A stretch of 64,000 nucleotides of DNA from positions 2,365,001 through 2,429,000 of the forward strand of contig NC_066600.1 of NCBI RefSeq assembly GCF_905475345.1, in the 5' to 3' direction. The notes under the pieces were generated by a model that was not told the DNA's origin, did no database searches, and saw only the letters and a program-made list of their open reading frames with translations. This document shows positions 56,881 to 62,679 of the stretch, piece by piece; positions within the stretch are counted from its first letter, which is position 1; each line of letters begins with the position of its first letter. Both the position numbers and the translations under genes were made by a program. The stretch comes from Vespula vulgaris. Its lineage: Eukaryota > Arthropoda > Insecta > Hymenoptera > Vespidae.

Positions 56881-57050
56881 ATCTATCTCTCTATCTCTTT
56901 CTTTCTTTCTTTCGGAATAGCCGACACGGCGGTCCAGCCAGCTCTGATTTCATAAACGACCACGGATTTCTTTTCTCTCGGTGCGTGGCTCGCGTCGTTC
57001 ACTTCGACGATGCCAATAATAACGCGGTCCACATCCTCGTCGTCCTCGTC

Positions 57051-57093
<43 letters not shown>

Positions 57094-57433
57094 GCATCGT
57101 CGGCGTACTAATAAGTGCGACTCACGTTAACCTCGATACACACTGCCTCGGATAGATCGATGCTCGTTCGTTCGTGATCGACGTCACGATCGATCCCCTT
57201 CCATGCATTCGCTTCTTGGAATCCACGTTTTGCGTGCACTCTGTCCAATGAGTTTCTTCTTAACGACAGTCATTATTCTTATAGGAAATATTGCGCTTAA
57301 TTTGTATTGATAATTTTTATTTATTCTCGATTTCTATTTTTTTTTTCTTTTCTTTTCTTCTCTTTTTTTTTCTCGTTACGTTTGAACGAGCACGAGTTAA
57401 CTTTTTCTTTTTCTTTTTTCTTTCATTTTGAAG

Positions 57434-57485
<52 letters not shown>

Positions 57486-60400
57486 GAGAGACGAGAGATC
57501 AGGAATTTCCTAATAAAAATAATATCAATTGATTTCTAATATCTCCGTTTATAATAGGATAAGATTTGTAATAATACTTTCCTTGTACCTGACCACCGGC
57601 AATACACTCATGGGTGAGCTCGAATGTAGCTTCGATTTTGTGGCGAAGATATTACACGGCAGTTACAATCGAGAAGAAGAGCTCTCGCAAAAACTCACGT
57701 AGAGTTTACCGGGACTTTCAAGAAAGATCGAGAGTTCTCTTGCACGATGGAATAACTATTGTCCACTTTCGCGATCCCTTACCTTTCCAGAAAGTAAGAG
57801 AGAGGAAGACAGAGAGATATATGTAGTGAGAAAGAGAGAGAGAGACAGAGAGAGAGAGAGAGGTAGAGATAGAAAACGATCCGTCGGAGGACGTACGATC
57901 GAATTCTCAACTCCCTCGTTTATTCTTTTTGGGTTCCAAAAACATTCTCTGATCGGTCCGGTACGATTTCTCGCAAAGACATTTTTCACGGTGTTTCGCG
58001 CTCGAGTTAACACGACTTCATTGACCGCACGCGCTCTGTGTTCGTGTCCACCGAGTTCAGGATCAGAATGAAATGATCTTTGTAGATCTTTAAAGAAAAA
58101 TAAAGATTTCGAGAAGTATGGTATTAAAGAAAAAAAAAAAACAAAAAGAGAAAAAAAGAAAAAGATAGGAAAAGAAACAAAAACGAAAAAGAGAAAAGAA
58201 AGAAAAAGAAAGAAGAATTTCTTCGATTATCTTTGATCTTTCTTTTCCTTTTTCTTGTTATTTTACTAAGATCAAGATTAAAATTATTATCGTAAAAATA
58301 TATATTAGAAAATCGCACGAACGAATTTTTTCAACGATATAGAGAAAAATGAAGGAAAAGGAAAATACGTACTAGGTACATATGTATATACAAAACTTGT
58401 GTAAGAAATCGATCTGAACAAATGCAGAAGAGAAAGGAAAAGAAATGAAAAAAGGAAAAGAGGAAAAAAATAAGAAAAGAAAAGGAGAAGAAGAAGAAGA
58501 AGAAGAAGAATAATTTGCAAAAGAAGAATAATGACGGAAGAGAAGCGAGCCGTAGTATATCGAAGACGATAGAGTTAAGAGGAGGACAATCCGCGTAGTG
58601 TTGTGTATTCGAAGTTGGTCAATAGTTTAGCCGCTCGCGTGTATCCTTTAGTATGCAACGTATGCAGTCGGTTGTTACCGAAGGAGTGGTTTGCCAAGCG
58701 GCCAATGGCGAGTGCTCGAGCTAATTCTAGGGTGCTGCCGGCGCGCCATCTTTGCATCATAATGCCTCTCTCCCTCCCTTCCTTCGTGTTTCACCTTCGT
58801 ACCCTCACCCTCTTCCATTCCGAAGGAGTAACAGAGAGAGAAAGAGAGAGAGAGAAGGAGTGAAAGAAAGAAAGAACTACATTTTCTTCTACCCTTATAT
58901 TTTTCGTTGCACGTAAAGAAAGAAAGAAAGAAAGAGAGAGAAGGAAGGAAGGAAAGAGAGAAAGAGAGGAGGAAAGAAAGAAAAAAAGAAGAAAAAGAAG
59001 AAGATGAAAAAGAAGAAAAAGAAGAGGAAAGAAGAAAGAGATACATCTTAGAAGAATTTTATACGAAAGTGAGTAAGGAGAAGGATAGTTGAAAAAGGGA
59101 GACGGAAGAGGCCGAGAATACGGGGGAAAAAGGGAGGAGCGGCGAGGACGATGAGAGTAGAGGGGCCGAAGGGGTTGTCTGCGCCTTGTCTGCCGGGAAT
59201 CAATCACGTATCAGTGACGCTCAACCTGTGCCCACCTGCTGGCTATGCCTTCGACCGATCGATGGATATATCACGATGATACGGTTCCCACTTTTACAGG
59301 CTAGCCCCATACATAAATATATTTTTTTTCTTTATCTTTTTTGTGCTTTTTTTTCATTTATTTCTTTATTTTCTTTAATCACTTGCTCGTACTCCCTTCG
59401 AGATATTTTTTTCTTGGAGTAAAAATATTTTCTAATATATAATATTTATATAATGTTTATAAGAAACAGTCGATTTATATATTTATATATTTATATATTT
59501 ATCTATTGGTATATGAAATATTTATATGTAACTATAGATACGTATATAAGAAAAGTTCTCAAGTGATGTCTTTAATAACGAAAAGGTGAAAAGAAGAAAA
59601 AAGAAAAAGTAAAAAAAAAGAAAAAAGAGAGAAGGAGAGTAAAGGATGTTGCCTAAGGCGACACGGACTCGTGCTACCGTCTATCATCTTGCGAGAGAGA
59701 AAGTAATCTACCAAGTTGATTTGCGTATGCGACGGCAAGCCACCGTCGTTTCTACCAGTCTAAAGAAACGAAAAGTCTTTGGATTCAACGCGATCCCTTC
59801 GTTATTTCTTCTTTTTAATCTTCTTCTTCTTCTTCTTCTTCCACTTCTTCCTCTATTTCTTTCACTTCTTCTTCTTCTCTTCTTCTTCTCGAACTTCTTC
59901 TTCTTCTCTTCTTCTTCTCGAACTTCTTCTTCTTCTTCTTCCTCCTCTTCGATGTGAAAAGAATTCCTGAGATCGAATTCTCGATCACGTTTTTTTCACG
60001 AGACACGTCGATTTTTCTTCTCGCGTTCACTGAAAACGTGGCAAGAAACGACACATTGGACGTCCGAGGAGCTCAACCGACCGGTCCGGTATTATTATTG
60101 CTGTTCTCTCTGTATATTCTCTCTCTCTCTCTCTCTCTTTATATATATATACATACATACATACATACATATATACATATACATACATATATATATATAT
60201 ATGTATATATCTATCTCTCTCTTTTTCTTGAACGATAAAGGCATCGACAACAAAGCAGAGAGTGTTCGCGAGATCGCCTCTCGAAATGGCCAATGGCGAG
60301 AGATACTGCACGAAAAAGATGGAGATAGAGAGAGATAAAGAGATAGAGAGAGAGAAAGAGAGAGAGAGAGAAAGAAAGAGAGAGAGAGAGAACACAATAG

Positions 60401-62313
60401 CTTGCCGCTGGTTCACAGTGACGGAAAATAATTAAAGCGAGCAAAGAAAAGGTGGCGGTTCAAAGGCATCGATCGACTCGATCGATCTCTCTATATCTAT
60501 CTTTTTCTTCACTTCGAATAAAAAAGAAAAAAAGATAAGAGTTGACAAGTAGAAGAAGAGGAAAAAGAAGAAGAAGGAGAAGAAAAAGATAAGAAAGAAA
60601 TTTAACTCTCTTTAATCGTTAACTTCTATTTATTTTTATTACATAGAAAATTACGTTTGGATATTTTCCAATCTTTACAAAACGATCGCGTTAGAAGATC
60701 GTCATAAATGGTACAATTAATATATTAATTATAATAACTTTCTAGATTAAATCTTTTCTATCAAGTTTATTTAAAAATCTTTTAATGAGGGAAACCAATA
60801 AAAAGAGTATAATGACTTTACGCTTGTGTACTGTATACATACATACATACATACATACATATATTATTTAACTTAACAAATAAATCGTATATCTATGAGA
60901 AAAAAAAATTGCGTCGGTTTTTCGTCGTGATAGAATAAACAAAAACAATTCGTCATTGTTTCGTGATCTCATTGAATTCTCGGAATTGAATGACACATCC
61001 CTCTTTGTTGTAATACAACGTAAATAACATTGGTAGTACGCTACGTTTATAAAACATAAACACAAACAGAGCGAAGCAAATACTATTACCCACAATTCGT
61101 ATGTACAAAAATATACAATATGATAAAGGTGAACGATGTTTATTCAGACATTAATATCGATTTAAAGCTATTCAGTCAGTGTGCCGTATGCGAACCGGTC
61201 GGTCGCACGCACAGTAGCCAAACTCGAACAATCAAAGATCTCTGGTGTGAACGCATTATTTTGACTTTTCGATGCACGCCGTGCGAAACCCCCTGCTGCA
61301 GTTAGGATAGCACCGTGATAATTCTGACGGACTCCGACCACTCCAGGGTTCTGACCACCAACCGAGGAACTTCTTCAACGAGCTACATATCTTAAACGAT
61401 TCTGACGAATATTCATCGTCAGATACATCTTTCGTATCGTTAGTAAAGAGGGAAAGTTAAACAAAAAAAAAAGAAAGAAAAAACAAACGCACTCACACGC
61501 AAGCACACACGTAGATAAAAAAAAACAAGAAAGAGAAGCAAAACGAAACATTAATTAATCTCATTTCTCTTTCTCTCTCTACCTTATATTTTTCAGTCGT
61601 CTATCAAAAGCGGTTGAAGAAGGAACGAAGAGCGAGAAAGCGATTGCAGGAGCAATTAGATCTGGAGATAAAGAGGCGCACGCAATTGGAGGAGGCACTT
61701 AAAGCCACGGGAGCTTCGTCCGAGCAAGTTCGAGCGATCACTGGTAAATGTATATACATACATACATAAATTTTTATACATATATATATATATATACATA
61801 CATGCATGCACGCACGCATATATAAATATACTACTACCCTTAAGATATCTATTATTCGGAATCTCGCAAGTCTCTTATTTATATTCGATCGTTATCAAGC
61901 AAACGTCTTTAAAATTACTTACTCTAGTGTCCATTATAAACTTTGACCTTATTATTCGATATACACACTCGTCTTGTAAGAGACTCGATCGTATTTCTCC
62001 TCTCCTTCCTCCTTCCTCCTCGATTGGATTACCAAGAGAAAGAGCAAAACGATTTTCAAGTTGAAAGATAGGAAGTCGTCGTCGTCGTCGTCGTCTTCAA
62101 CGAGAGATAAAGATCCCTCGAGGCTAGCTCCTGATCTTGGAACGAATTAATTAATTCGCCAAAGCAAAGTAAACAGACTGACACCCGCTAGAATATGATT
62201 CCTTACTTATCCTCTAGTGAGATTCACCTGATCCTTCCTTTCTACCATCCTACTCCTTCCTTCTCTGTATCATCGTCGTCCTATCGGTTCATTCTCTGTC
62301 CTTTTCTCTTCTA

Positions 62314-62359
<46 letters not shown>

Positions 62360-62410
62360 TCTGCGAGATTCGACCCGCCCACTCTTCGAATCCTCCGGCA
62401 AGAGAATTAG

Positions 62411-62445
<35 letters not shown>

Positions 62446-62618
62446 ACACGGCACCCTTCTTCCTGTCACTACCAAAACTCAAACGCGAAACCCTTTAAGT
62501 GAAATCTCTTATTCCGATATAACATTTCCTGCTCACTTGCCTGTTTGCCTGCCTCCTGCCAAGTGGTTCCTTCTCTACTTCTCTCCTTGGCACGTTCTCC
62601 TTCTCGTCGCCGTTCTCG

Positions 62619-62679
<61 letters not shown>

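Larger units (their letters stand above)
26540..61596 (+). other. dac intron D-E (35 kb)
   Basis: A phase-1 intron from GTAAGT to TTTTTCAG, more than half the window. It holds a (CA)n 33 bp after the donor, a 247-bp MITE-like element (28549-28795), dozens of CT/GA/AT/GATA/TCG arrays, several tandem repeats of 5-88 bp and about twenty complex islands. Such a giant intron between two exons of one coiled coil normally means a large cis-regulatory domain. No other gene was recognised on either strand. Confidence 0.85.
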
